From contig NZ_JAYMYY010000001.1 of NCBI RefSeq assembly GCF_039889165.1, forward strand, positions 806,001 through 870,000: a stretch of DNA of 64,000 nt, read 5' to 3'. The notes beneath the pieces are model-generated. The model ran no database searches. It had not been told where the DNA came from and worked only from the letters and a program-made list of their open reading frames with translations. This DNA is from Pseudocitrobacter cyperus (GTDB lineage Bacteria; Pseudomonadota; Gammaproteobacteria; Enterobacterales; Enterobacteriaceae). Each line of letters begins with the position of its first letter. The first letter of the stretch is position 1. Positions 23,742-33,091 of this stretch are shown here, one piece after another. Both the position numbers and the translations under genes were made by a program.

Positions 23742-25274
23742 ATGGTCAGAGCCACTCTTCCTTACGTTGCAGCGGTATGCTTTTTCGTGGCAGGCACTTT
23801 TATTCTGAATTTGCAACTCTGGTACTCTGCGAAGAGCGAGAATGTTGCCGCGGCAACACATGCCACAAACAGCGTCAATACCATTCTTGAAGAGGCTCGT
23901 AGCGCAACGCGTACCGGTTTCACGATTGCTACTACCGGCTGCACGCCTGAAGGTCAATATCAGTTGGGTACCGAAGCCGCCCTGAAACCGCATCTGCGAA
24001 CCATTTTGATCCTCAAAGAGGGAAAGATATGGTGCTCTTCTCTGCCCGGTAATCGCCTGTTAATCAATAACCTGACCGAGCTTCCTGAGACCCGTCTCAC
24101 ACTGGTCGAAGGCATCAACAACGTTCATCAACGCCCTTCACTGGTCTACCGGACGCAGCATCCCGATGCAACGGTTCTGGTAACCGTCAGCGACTCCCAT
24201 ATTCGTGATGCTCTTGATACCACAAGAAAAAACACTCACCTGCGGATGATTGTAGGGTCGCATTCAATAGGGTTTTCCGGTGATGTCGAAACCTACACCA
24301 CGAAGACAGACCGCGAAGCTATCGTTGTCTCAAAAGCGTTCCCCTTCGCAATCGGATACATGCTGCCGCCTTTTTTCAGCGTTGAGCGCATATTACGTCA
24401 GGGTGCCGGGTTACTTCTTTTTATCCTGCTGATGTCCGCAATAGCCTTCTATGCCCTGGGAAAATATTTAAATAAATATACTGCGCCAACGGACACGCTG
24501 CGTCGGGCAATTTTAAAAGGCGATATTATTCCCTATTACCAGCCGGTGATGGATGGCCGCGATAATTCAATCAGGGGTGTCGAAGTCCTTGCCCGATGGA
24601 AACAACCGGACGCCGGGTTTATTTCCCCCTCCTCGTTTATTCCGCTGGCTGAAAAGTCGGGGCTGATTATTCCCCTGACACAATCACTGATGTGGCAAGT
24701 CGTTGCGCATATGAATGCTATCACCACCTTACTGCCGGAAGGCTTTCATGTGGGCATCAACTTCAGCGCCGCGCACATTAACGCCCCCTCTTTCGTTGAA
24801 GATTGCCTCAGGTATCAGGCGGGATTTGTGAACAAACAGTTAACGCTGGTGCTGGAGGTGACTGAGCGCGAACCTCTGCACGTCGACGATCAACTGATCA
24901 GCAATCTTAATACGCTCCATGCCAATGGCTTTGCCATTGCGCTGGACGATTTCGGTACCGGCTATTCCGGACTCTCCTACCTGCATGACCTGAATATTGA
25001 TTACATAAAAATCGATCACAGTTTTGTGGGGCGCGTAAATGAAGATGAAGATTCAACCAAACTCCTCGATTGCGTGCTGGAACTGGCGCGTAAACTCTCA
25101 TTAAGCATTGTGGCGGAAGGTGTAGAAACCCGGGCGCAACTGGAATACCTCAATCGTAACAATATCCCTCTGTTGCAGGGCTACTACTTTTACAAACCGG
25201 TCAAGTTCGTCGAACTGGTCAAAATACTGTTATCGAAGCCAAAAGAGAAAATTGAACGCTATATTGCGCCGTAA
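23742..25274 (+). CDS. CSS-motif c-di-GMP phosphodiesterase (EAL)
   Basis: 510 residues. Helix one at about 5-27; periplasmic CSS domain with the WCSSLPG motif near residue 98 and further cysteines (TTGCTPEG); helix two near 225-246; EAL domain from about 260. Catalytic residues all present: GVEVLARW (the EAL motif as EVL), NFSAAHI, LEVTERE, DDFGTGYSGL, YIKIDHSF, AEGVET, LQGYYFYKP. It should cut c-di-GMP to pGpG. CSS-type enzymes such as E. coli PdeC are redox-gated by DsbA/DsbB at the periplasmic cysteines. It sits alone between purB and phoP, with its own terminator-insulated start. Confidence 0.93.
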   Translation: MVRATLPYVAAVCFFVAGTFILNLQLWYSAKSENVAAATHATNSVNTILEEARSATRTGFTIATTGCTPEGQYQLGTEAALKPHLRTILILKEGKIWCSSLPGNRLLINNLTELPETRLTLVEGINNVHQRPSLVYRTQHPDATVLVTVSDSHIRDALDTTRKNTHLRMIVGSHSIGFSGDVETYTTKTDREAIVVSKAFPFAIGYMLPPFFSVERILRQGAGLLLFILLMSAIAFYALGKYLNKYTAPTDTLRRAILKGDIIPYYQPVMDGRDNSIRGVEVLARWKQPDAGFISPSSFIPLAEKSGLIIPLTQSLMWQVVAHMNAITTLLPEGFHVGINFSAAHINAPSFVEDCLRYQAGFVNKQLTLVLEVTEREPLHVDDQLISNLNTLHANGFAIALDDFGTGYSGLSYLHDLNIDYIKIDHSFVGRVNEDEDSTKLLDCVLELARKLSLSIVAEGVETRAQLEYLNRNNIPLLQGYYFYKPVKFVELVKILLSKPKEKIERYIAP

Positions 25275-25310
25275 ACAAAACGGGTTAACACAAATTCTTT
25301 TACTAACCGG

Positions 25311-25347
25311 TGTTTAGTTTTAGTATAACCAGTCGGGGTTAAACTAT
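25311..25347 (+). promoter_or_regulatory. Probable PhoP box and promoter of phoPQ
   Basis: TGTTTA (25311-25316), five bases, then AGTATA (25322-25327): a direct-repeat PhoP box with two mismatches in the second half to GGTTTA. A -10-like AACTAT lies 14 bases on (25342-25347), the spacing of PhoP-activated promoters. It supports autoregulation as known for phoPQ. Confidence 0.55.
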
Positions 25348-25376
25348 AAGCCTCAATTATGAATATGGAGAGAAAC

Positions 25377-26051
25377 ATGCGCGTACTGGTGGTAGAAGAT
25401 AACGCCCTGTTACGTCACCATCTGAAGGTTCAACTCCAGGAGTTGGGTCATCAGGTTGATGCGGCGGAAGACGCAAAGGAAGCGGATTACTATCTGGGCG
25501 AACATCTCCCGGATATCGCCATCGTTGACCTTGGATTACCGGATGAAGACGGCCTTTCACTGATTCGTCGCTGGCGCAGTCACGACATCTCGTTACCGAT
25601 TCTGGTCTTAACCGCCCGCGAAGGCTGGCAGGATAAAGTCGAAGTATTGAGCGCCGGTGCGGATGACTATGTCACCAAACCTTTCCACATTGAAGAAGTG
25701 GCCGCCCGCATGCAGGCGCTGATGCGTCGGAACAGCGGCCATGCTTCACAGGTTATCTCTCTGCCGCCGTTCCAGGTTGATCTCTCCCGCCGCGAACTGT
25801 CGATTAACGATGAAGTTATTAAGCTGACGGCGTTTGAATACACCATCATCGAAACGCTAATCCGTAATAATGGCAAAGTGGTGAGCAAAGATTCGCTAAT
25901 GTTGCAGCTATACCCCGATGCGGAACTGCGCGAAAGCCACACCATTGACGTGTTAATGGGCCGTCTGCGTAAGAAAATTCAGGCGCAATATCCACATGAC
26001 GTGATTAATACCGTTCGTGGCCAGGGCTATCTGTTCGAACTGCGCGGATGA
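25377..26051 (+). CDS. phoP: PhoP response regulator
   Basis: 224 residues. OmpR/PhoB-type: receiver domain with acidic pocket VVEDN, phospho-acceptor IVDLGLPDEDG (Asp51), Thr and Lys (LTAREG, DDYVTKPF); winged-helix domain from about residue 125. It answers low Mg2+, acid and antimicrobial peptides. ATG 25377 has GGAGAG upstream and matches the E. coli start; the extra six codons from 25359 are leader. Its TGA overlaps the phoQ ATG (ATGA). Confidence 0.98.
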   Translation: MRVLVVEDNALLRHHLKVQLQELGHQVDAAEDAKEADYYLGEHLPDIAIVDLGLPDEDGLSLIRRWRSHDISLPILVLTAREGWQDKVEVLSAGADDYVTKPFHIEEVAARMQALMRRNSGHASQVISLPPFQVDLSRRELSINDEVIKLTAFEYTIIETLIRNNGKVVSKDSLMLQLYPDAELRESHTIDVLMGRLRKKIQAQYPHDVINTVRGQGYLFELRG

Positions 26052-27511
26052 ATAAGCTCCTGCGACATATGCTCCCTCTCTCGCTGCGGGTACGCTTCCT
26101 GCTGGCAACCGCAGCCGTCGTGATGGTGCTTTCCCTGGCCTACGGAATGGTTGCGCTGGTCGGTTACAGCGTCAGTTTCGATAAAACGACCTTCCGCCTG
26201 TTGCGCGGCGAGAGCAATCTGTTTTACACCTTTTCCAAATGGGAAGACGGTAAGCTGACCGTGGATATGCCGGATAACCTCATCCGGCAGAGTCCGACGA
26301 TGGCTATCATCTATGACAGCAAAGGCAATCTGCTCTGGCAGCAAAAAGATATTCCCTGGCTGAAGGATCGCATCCAGCAGGAGTGGCTAAGAGGCAATGG
26401 CTTCCACGAAATAGAAGCCGATATTAATGCCTCCAGCACACTGCTGACGGACAACCATGAAGCGCAGGTGCAGCTTAGCGAAATCCGCAAAGAGGATGAC
26501 GATTCGGAGATGACCCACTCGGTCGCCGTTAACAGCTACCCGGCAACAAATCTGATGCCCGCGCTGGTGATTGTGGTGATCGACACCATCCCCATCGAGC
26601 TCAAACGCTCCTATATGGTCTGGAGCTGGTTCATCTACGTGCTGGTGGCAAACCTGTTACTGGTCGTTCCCCTGTTATGGATTGCCGCGCACTGGAGCCT
26701 GCGTCCGCTGGCGGCGCTTACCCGTGAGGTACGCGAGCTGGAAGATCATGATCGCGAAGCGCTCAATCCGGAAACCACGCGTGAGCTTACCGGGCTTGTA
26801 CGTAACCTCAATCGCCTGCTGCAAAGCGAGCGTGAGCGTTATGACAAGTACCGCACCACGCTAACTGATCTGACTCACAGTCTGAAAACACCGCTGGCAG
26901 TGCTGCAAAGTTCACTGCGTTCGCTACGCAGCGAACAAATCAGCGTCAGCGAGGCCGAGCCCGTCATGCTGGAGCAAATCAGCCGCATTTCTCAGCAAAT
27001 TGGTTATTACCTCAATCGCGCCAGTATGCGCACCGACAGCACTTTGTTAAGCCGCGAACTGCATCCGGTTGCGCCGACGCTCGATAGTCTTATCTCGGCG
27101 TTAAATAAGGTTTACCAGCGTAAGGGTGTGAGCATCAGCCTGGATATCTCCCCGGAAATCAGTTTCGTAGGTGAGAAAAACGACTTTATGGAAGTGATGG
27201 GCAACGTACTGGATAACGCCTGTAAATATTGCCTTGAGTTCGTGGAAGTCTCCGCACATCAGGCGGATAACCATCTGCACGTAATTGTCGAGGATGACGG
27301 CCCGGGGATCCCGAAAAATAAACGCGACCTGGTGTTCGACCGGGGCCAGCGGGTCGATACCCTGAGGCCTGGCCAGGGCGTGGGGCTCTCTGTCGCGCGT
27401 GATATCGTTGAGCAGTATGACGGGCAGATCATTACCGGCGACAGCCTGCTGGGAGGCGCGAAAATGGACGTTGTCTTCGGGCGGCAAAATCTGGAACACC
27501 ATGTAGGGTAA
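26048..27511 (+). CDS. phoQ: PhoQ sensor histidine kinase
   Basis: 487 residues. Helix one at 16-40; periplasmic PAS-like sensor about 44-190 with the Mg2+-bridging acidic cluster KEDDDSEMTH; helix two about 195-215; HAMP; H-box DLTHSLKTPLAVLQ (phospho-His); N box DNACKYC and G boxes DDGPGIP, GQGVGLSVA. Phosphorylates PhoP and is a phosphatase at high Mg2+. Translationally coupled to phoP by a four-base overlap. Inner membrane. Confidence 0.98.
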   Translation: MNKLLRHMLPLSLRVRFLLATAAVVMVLSLAYGMVALVGYSVSFDKTTFRLLRGESNLFYTFSKWEDGKLTVDMPDNLIRQSPTMAIIYDSKGNLLWQQKDIPWLKDRIQQEWLRGNGFHEIEADINASSTLLTDNHEAQVQLSEIRKEDDDSEMTHSVAVNSYPATNLMPALVIVVIDTIPIELKRSYMVWSWFIYVLVANLLLVVPLLWIAAHWSLRPLAALTREVRELEDHDREALNPETTRELTGLVRNLNRLLQSERERYDKYRTTLTDLTHSLKTPLAVLQSSLRSLRSEQISVSEAEPVMLEQISRISQQIGYYLNRASMRTDSTLLSRELHPVAPTLDSLISALNKVYQRKGVSISLDISPEISFVGEKNDFMEVMGNVLDNACKYCLEFVEVSAHQADNHLHVIVEDDGPGIPKNKRDLVFDRGQRVDTLRPGQGVGLSVARDIVEQYDGQIITGDSLLGGAKMDVVFGRQNLEHHVG

Positions 27512-27586
27512 ATCCCATTTCCGCCGCAGGCAGGTTGTCGGAATACGTGTATAATCCGAGAAAACACCTGCTGCGGAAATAACAAA

Positions 27587-28708
27587 ATGGATTATCACTT
27601 AACGCTCAACTGGCCCGACTTTATCGAACGCTACTGGCAAAAACGCCCGGTGGTGCTCAAGCGCGGGTTTGCTAATTTTGTCGACCCCATTTCGCCGGAT
27701 GAACTGGCAGGCCTGGCGATGGAAAACGAAGTCGACAGCCGCCTGGTGAGTCATCTTGACGGAAAATGGCAGGTCAGCCATGGGCCATTTGAAAGCTACG
27801 ACCATCTTGATGAAACCAACTGGTCTTTGCTGGTTCAGGCGGTCGATCACTGGCATGAGCCCTCTGCCGCATTAATGCGCCCTTTCCGCGCGCTGCCCGA
27901 CTGGCGCATTGACGACCTGATGATCTCTTTCTCCGTGCCCGGTGGCGGCGTGGGCCCGCATCTCGATCAATATGATGTCTTTATCATTCAGGGAACCGGG
28001 CGTCGTCGCTGGCGCGTGGGCGAAAAAGTGCCAATGAAACAGCACTGCCCGCACCCGGATTTACTGCAGGTTGATCCTTTCGACGGAATCATTGATGAAG
28101 AGCTGGAGCCGGGCGATATCCTTTATATTCCGCCAGGTTTCCCGCATGAGGGGTATGCGCTCGAAAACTCCCTTAACTATTCCGTAGGTTTCCGCGCACC
28201 AAACAGCCGCGAATTGTTCAGCGGTTTCGCCGATTATATTCTGCAACGAGAACTGGGCAGCCAACGTTATACCGACCCGGATGTTCCTGCGCGCGAGCAT
28301 CCGGCGGACATCCTGCCGCAGGAAGTTGATCGTCTGCGTGAGATGATGCAGGAGTTAATCAGTCAACCCGAGCAATTCCAGCAGTGGTTAGGGGAATTTA
28401 TCAGCCAGTCGCGCCACGAACTGGATGTAGCGCCTCCTGAACCGCCTTATCAGCCGGACGAGATTTACGACGCCCTGCAACAGGGTGACAAACTGGTACG
28501 TCTGGGTGGTCTGCGAGTGCTGAAAATCGGTGATGATGTATTCGTGAATGGTGAAAAAGTCGATTCCCCACACCGCCCTGCGCTCAACGCGCTGGCAGGA
28601 CACATCATTCTGGAGAGTGAACATTTCGGCGATGCGCTGGAAGACCCTTCGTTCCTCGCCATGCTGGCCGCGCTGGTGAATAGCGGATACTGGTTTTTTG
28701 AGGGGTAA
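27587..28708 (+). CDS. roxA: Ribosomal oxygenase RoxA (50S L16 arginine hydroxylase)
   Basis: 373 residues (YcfD). JmjC-type 2-oxoglutarate/Fe(II) dioxygenase; it hydroxylates Arg81 of ribosomal protein L16. Iron ligands: H-x-D in VGPHLDQYDVF and the distal histidine in PPGFPHEGYAL. The C-terminal winged-helix and dimer parts follow. A TATAAT at 27550-27555 lies just upstream; ordinarily the gene follows phoPQ, as here. Confidence 0.96.
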   Translation: MDYHLTLNWPDFIERYWQKRPVVLKRGFANFVDPISPDELAGLAMENEVDSRLVSHLDGKWQVSHGPFESYDHLDETNWSLLVQAVDHWHEPSAALMRPFRALPDWRIDDLMISFSVPGGGVGPHLDQYDVFIIQGTGRRRWRVGEKVPMKQHCPHPDLLQVDPFDGIIDEELEPGDILYIPPGFPHEGYALENSLNYSVGFRAPNSRELFSGFADYILQRELGSQRYTDPDVPAREHPADILPQEVDRLREMMQELISQPEQFQQWLGEFISQSRHELDVAPPEPPYQPDEIYDALQQGDKLVRLGGLRVLKIGDDVFVNGEKVDSPHRPALNALAGHIILESEHFGDALEDPSFLAMLAALVNSGYWFFEG

Positions 28709-28727
28709 ATAAGCCCCCTCACTCCGG

Positions 28728-28754
28728 CCCTCTCCCGCAGGGAGAGGGTTTTCT
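28728..28754 (+). terminator. Terminator/repeat hairpin after roxA
   Basis: CCCTCTCCC (28728-28736) pairs with GGGAGAGGG (28740-28748), then TTTTCTTT. It belongs to a GC-rich 'CCCTCTCCC' intergenic repeat type common in enterics. It also faces the end of pepT. Confidence 0.88.
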
Positions 28755-28761
28755 TTAACAC

Positions 28762-29991
28762 TTACCTCGCCCGCTGCGCCGTCAGTTCCGCGATACGCAC
28801 AATCACCTGTACCGCTTTCTCCATTCCTTCCAGAGTGACAAACTCATGTTTGCCGTGGTAGTTATAGCCACCGGTAAACAGGTTTGGGCATGGCAGGCCC
28901 ATAAAGGAGAGCTGCGCGCCGTCAGTACCGCCGCGAATCGGCTTGAGGTCAGGCTTGATATCGCAATCCAGCATCGCCTGCTGCGCAATATCGATAATAT
29001 GCGGATGCTCCATCACCTTTTCACGCATATTGTAATAGCTGTCTTCTATAACCAGTTCGATATAGCAGTCCGGGTGGAGCCCCTTACCGACCTTTTTGGC
29101 GATCTCCATCATTTTACGTTTGCGCGCTTCAAACTGCTTACGATCAAAATCGCGAATGATGTAGTGCATTTCCGCACGGTCAACGGAGCCTTTCATCGTA
29201 TTGAGATGATAAAAACCTTCGTAACCGTCTGTTTTTTCCGGGCTCTCATCGGCGGGCACTTCCGCATGAATGCGCGCGGCCAGCGACAGGGCATTCACCA
29301 TGACGCCTTTCGCCGTACCTGGATGGACGTTGTTGCCCACAATTTTGATCACTACCGACGCCGCATTGAAGTTTTCAAACTCCAGTTCGCCAACGCCGCC
29401 GCCATCAACAGTGTACGCCCAGCGAGCGTCGAAAGCCTCGACATCAAAGTGTTTAGCCCCCTTGCCTACTTCTTCATCTGGGGTAAACGCCACGCGAATA
29501 TCACCGTGGGGAATATTTTTCTCTTTCAGTACCGCCAGTGCGGTCATGATTTCGGCAACACCGGCTTTATCATCAGCACCGAGCAGGGTTTTGCCGTCGG
29601 TGGTGATAAGCGTTTGCCCCAGCAGTTGATGCAGCACCGGGAACATGACCGGCGAGAGCACTTCATCACCGATACCCAGCGCAATATCGCCACCGCGATA
29701 GTTTTCCACGATTTGCGGATTCACGTTTTTACCGCTGAAATCTGGCGCGGTATCCACATGGGAAATAAAGCCTACCGCCGGGATATCGCCGTCGATATTG
29801 GCAGGCAACGTGCCCATCACGGTGCCTTTGTCGCTCAAAGTGACGTTCACCAACCCCATTGTTTCAAGCTGCTCTTTGAGCAAATGTAACAGCTTCCACT
29901 GCCCCTCTGTGCTCGGCACCTGACGCACGCCGGGCTTTGATTGCGTGTCCAGAGAAACATACTGTAAAAAACGCTCAAGTAATTTATCCAT
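28762..29991 (-). CDS. pepT: Peptidase T (tripeptidase)
   Basis: 409 residues, M20 metallopeptidase. Dinuclear Zn site: HVDTAPD (His78-x-Asp), the LGADDKAG aspartate, EEVGKGAKHFD glutamates and HPGTAKG; C-terminal KHEFVTLEGM provides the last His. It removes the N-terminal residue from tripeptides. In Salmonella its anaerobic expression depends on FNR. Divergent from potA with 263 bases between. Cytoplasmic. Confidence 0.97.
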   Translation of the reverse strand: MDKLLERFLQYVSLDTQSKPGVRQVPSTEGQWKLLHLLKEQLETMGLVNVTLSDKGTVMGTLPANIDGDIPAVGFISHVDTAPDFSGKNVNPQIVENYRGGDIALGIGDEVLSPVMFPVLHQLLGQTLITTDGKTLLGADDKAGVAEIMTALAVLKEKNIPHGDIRVAFTPDEEVGKGAKHFDVEAFDARWAYTVDGGGVGELEFENFNAASVVIKIVGNNVHPGTAKGVMVNALSLAARIHAEVPADESPEKTDGYEGFYHLNTMKGSVDRAEMHYIIRDFDRKQFEARKRKMMEIAKKVGKGLHPDCYIELVIEDSYYNMREKVMEHPHIIDIAQQAMLDCDIKPDLKPIRGGTDGAQLSFMGLPCPNLFTGGYNYHGKHEFVTLEGMEKAVQVIVRIAELTAQRAR

Positions 29992-30254
29992 GCAGCCACC
30001 CTCACTTTTTGTGACAACATTATCAATAAGCGAGAAAACACAAATATTGCGTCAGGTCATTTTTACCCCGGCAAAGCCCGTTTTTTTTCGCTAAATCATT
30101 TACAGGCTTAAAGATAGCTCATCTGTATGCATAGAGGATTGGCGATTTAACACGATTGCCGTAGAATGCCAGGCCTTAATATGTGTCAGGCCTCTATACA
30201 TTTAAAGGTGGTTAACCACAAACCCCGCATCGGTAAGCCATCCGGTGCGTCAGA
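29992..30254. other. Divergent control region of pepT and potABCD
   Basis: 263 bases without a gene. It must hold both promoters. A TTAAAGGTGG stretch at about 30200-30210 and AT-rich segments are visible; I could not assign exact hexamers or an FNR site with confidence. Confidence 0.5.
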
Positions 30255-31391
30255 ATGGGACAGAGTAAAAAATTGAATACACAATCGCGTTCGCTTTCAC
30301 CGCTGGTGCAACTGGCGGGAATTCGCAAAGGCTTCGATGGTAAAACGGTCATCTCTGATTTGAACCTGACCATCAAAAACGGCGAGTTCCTCACGCTGCT
30401 TGGGCCCTCTGGCTGCGGTAAAACAACCGTCCTTCGTCTTATTGCGGGTCTGGAAAGTGTAGATTCGGGAACGATTCATCTTGAAAATCAGGATATTACT
30501 AACGTTCCAGCGGAAAACCGTCATGTTAATACTGTTTTCCAGAGTTATGCGCTTTTTCCGCATATGACCGTCTTTGAAAATGTCGCGTTTGGCCTGCGGA
30601 TGCAGAAAACGCCTGCCGACCAAATCACGCCACGCGTGACCGATGCCCTGCGCATGGTGCAACTGGAAGAGTTCGCCGAGCGTAAACCGCACCAGCTCTC
30701 CGGTGGCCAGCAGCAGCGCGTGGCCATTGCCCGTGCGGTGGTCAATAAACCGAGCCTGCTGTTACTGGACGAATCCCTCTCTGCACTCGACTATAAACTG
30801 CGTAAGCAGATGCAGAACGAACTGAAAGCCTTACAGCGTAAGCTCGGCATCACCTTTGTATTTGTCACCCACGATCAGGAAGAGGCGCTTACCATGTCCG
30901 ATCGTATTGTGGTGATGCGTGACGGGCGCATTGAGCAGGATGGGACGCCGCGTGAAATTTACGAAGAGCCGAAAAATCTGTTCGTCGCCAGTTTTATTGG
31001 TGAGATCAATATTTTCGCCGCTACCGTCATTGAGCGTCTTGATGAACGCCGCGTGCGTGCCAATGTTGAAGGTCGCGAGTGCAATATCGATGTTAACTTC
31101 CCGGTGACGCCGGGTCAGAAGCTAAATGTACTCCTGCGTCCGGAAGATCTGCGTGTTGACGAAATCAACCATGATGATCCTATCGAAGGCCTGATTGGTT
31201 ATGTGCGTGAACGCAACTATAAGGGTATGACGCTGGAATCGGTCGTCGAACTGGAAAACGGCAAGATGGTGTTGGTCAGCGAATTTTTTAACGAAGACGA
31301 CCCCGACTTTGACCACTCGCTCGATCAAAAAATGGCCATCAACTGGGTAGAAAGCTGGGAGGTCGTACTGGCTGATGAAGAACACAAGTAA
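30255..31391 (+). CDS. potA: PotA, spermidine/putrescine ABC transporter ATPase
   Basis: 378 residues, E. coli length. Walker A GPSGCGKTT, Q-loop VFQSYALFPHM, signature LSGGQQQRVAIARA, Walker B LLLLDESL, H-loop FVTHD; C-terminal TOBE-type regulatory domain from about 250. It powers spermidine import; in E. coli spermidine inhibits it. First gene of potABCD; its last 17 bases overlap potB. Confidence 0.97.
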   Translation: MGQSKKLNTQSRSLSPLVQLAGIRKGFDGKTVISDLNLTIKNGEFLTLLGPSGCGKTTVLRLIAGLESVDSGTIHLENQDITNVPAENRHVNTVFQSYALFPHMTVFENVAFGLRMQKTPADQITPRVTDALRMVQLEEFAERKPHQLSGGQQQRVAIARAVVNKPSLLLLDESLSALDYKLRKQMQNELKALQRKLGITFVFVTHDQEEALTMSDRIVVMRDGRIEQDGTPREIYEEPKNLFVASFIGEINIFAATVIERLDERRVRANVEGRECNIDVNFPVTPGQKLNVLLRPEDLRVDEINHDDPIEGLIGYVRERNYKGMTLESVVELENGKMVLVSEFFNEDDPDFDHSLDQKMAINWVESWEVVLADEEHK

Positions 31392-32232
31392 GTTCCAGAA
31401 TGTGGTGATCGCCACAATCGTCGGTTGGCTTGTGTTGTTTGTTTTTCTGCCCAACCTGATGATCATCGGCACCAGCTTTCTGACCCGCGACGACGCCAGT
31501 TTCGTCAAAATGGTCTTTACGCTGGATAACTACGCGCGCCTGCTCGACCCGCTCTACTTCGATGTGCTGCTGCACTCATTGAATATGGCGCTCATTGCCA
31601 CTCTCGCCTGTCTGATTCTGGGCTATCCGTTTGCCTGGTTCCTGGCAAAACTGCCCCAGAAAGTACGGCCGCTGCTGCTGTTTCTGCTGATAGTGCCCTT
31701 CTGGACTAACTCACTCATTCGTATCTACGGGCTGAAGATTTTCCTCAGCACCAAAGGGTATCTGAATGAGTTTTTGCTGTGGCTGGGCGTTATCGATACG
31801 CCGGTTCGCATCATGTTCACCCCGAGTGCGGTTATTATTGGCCTGGTCTATATCCTGCTGCCGTTTATGGTCATGCCGCTCTACTCCAGCATCGAAAAGC
31901 TTGATAAACCGCTGCTGGAGGCGGCAAAGGATCTGGGAGCCAGTAAACTGCAAACGTTTATTCGCATCATCATCCCACTCACCATGCCGGGGATTATCGC
32001 TGGTTGCCTGTTAGTGATGTTACCGGCGATGGGGCTGTTCTACGTTTCAGACCTGATGGGTGGCGCGAAAAACCTGCTCATTGGCAACGTCATCAAGAGC
32101 CAGTTCCTCAATATTCGCGACTGGCCGTTCGGCGCCGCCACCAGCATTACCCTGACGCTGGTAATGGGGTTGATGCTACTGATTTACTGGCGCGCCGCGC
32201 GTTTGCTGAATAAAAAGGTGGAACTGGAATGA
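31375..32232 (+). CDS. potB: PotB, polyamine ABC transporter permease
   Basis: 285 residues (275 if the internal start MIVTIVGWL equivalent is used). Six membrane helices and the EAA loop EAAKDLGASKLQTFIRIIIP that docks on PotA. Start overlaps the potA end, so coupling is likely. Ends four bases into potC (ATGATGG). Confidence 0.96.
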   Translation: MKNTSKFQNVVIATIVGWLVLFVFLPNLMIIGTSFLTRDDASFVKMVFTLDNYARLLDPLYFDVLLHSLNMALIATLACLILGYPFAWFLAKLPQKVRPLLLFLLIVPFWTNSLIRIYGLKIFLSTKGYLNEFLLWLGVIDTPVRIMFTPSAVIIGLVYILLPFMVMPLYSSIEKLDKPLLEAAKDLGASKLQTFIRIIIPLTMPGIIAGCLLVMLPAMGLFYVSDLMGGAKNLLIGNVIKSQFLNIRDWPFGAATSITLTLVMGLMLLIYWRAARLLNKKVELE

Positions 32233-33020
32233 TGGGGAAACTGTTCCGCGGCGGCTTTATGGCTGCCATTTACGCGTATCTTTACATCCCGATTATCATT
32301 TTGATCGTGAACTCCTTTAACAGTTCGCGCTTCGGGATCAACTGGCAGGGTTTTACTACCAACTGGTATAGCCTGCTAATGAATAACGACAGCCTGTTAC
32401 AGGCCGCCCAGCATTCACTGACGATGGCCATCTTCTCAGCGACATTCGCCACGCTTATTGGCTCTCTGACGGCGGTGGCGCTCTACCGCTACCGTTTTCG
32501 CGGTAAACCGTTTGTCAGCGGCATGCTGTTCGTGGTGATGATGTCGCCGGATATTGTGATGGCGATTTCTCTGCTGGTGCTGTTTATGCTGCTTGGGATC
32601 CAGCTTGGTTTCTGGTCGCTGCTCTTCTCGCACATCACCTTCTGTCTGCCTTTTGTAGTGGTCACGGTCTTCTCACGCCTGAAAGGGTTTGATGTGCGAA
32701 TGCTGGAAGCGGCAAAAGACTTAGGCGCCAGCGAACTCACCATTCTGTGTAAAATCATTCTGCCACTGGCGATGCCTGCGGTCGCCGCAGGCTGGCTGCT
32801 CAGCTTTACCCTCTCGATGGATGATGTGGTCGTCTCTTCGTTCGTCACCGGGCCTGGCTATGAAATTTTGCCATTGAAAATCTATTCTATGGTCAAAGTC
32901 GGCGTCTCTCCGGAAGTGAATGCGCTGGCAACTATTTTACTGGTGCTGTCTCTGGTTCTGGTCATTGCCAGCCAGTTAATTGCACGCGACAAAACGAAAG
33001 GTCTGGTGCGCCAGGCATAA
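32229..33020 (+). CDS. potC: PotC, polyamine ABC transporter permease
   Basis: 263 residues, six helices; EAA loop EAAKDLGASELTILCKIILP. Pairs with PotB as the channel of the spermidine-preferential system. Overlaps the potB stop by four bases. Confidence 0.96.
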   Translation: MMGKLFRGGFMAAIYAYLYIPIIILIVNSFNSSRFGINWQGFTTNWYSLLMNNDSLLQAAQHSLTMAIFSATFATLIGSLTAVALYRYRFRGKPFVSGMLFVVMMSPDIVMAISLLVLFMLLGIQLGFWSLLFSHITFCLPFVVVTVFSRLKGFDVRMLEAAKDLGASELTILCKIILPLAMPAVAAGWLLSFTLSMDDVVVSSFVTGPGYEILPLKIYSMVKVGVSPEVNALATILLVLSLVLVIASQLIARDKTKGLVRQA

Positions 33021-33091
33021 CGGGGAATTGGCCTGCAACCAGGCCAATCAACACAGCAGCCTCTAAAACAGGCTTAATCAGGGGACGTTAA

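Noticed and set aside
25267..25310. Second PhoP box upstream of the first (GGTTAACACAAATTC)
   Set aside because: Only one half-site resembles the consensus and spacing to a -10 is wrong.
28846..29889. 347-codon frame antisense to pepT, and similar long antisense frames over purB, icd and ptsG
   Set aside because: These mirror strongly biased codon use in real genes, with no ribosome sites or domain matches.
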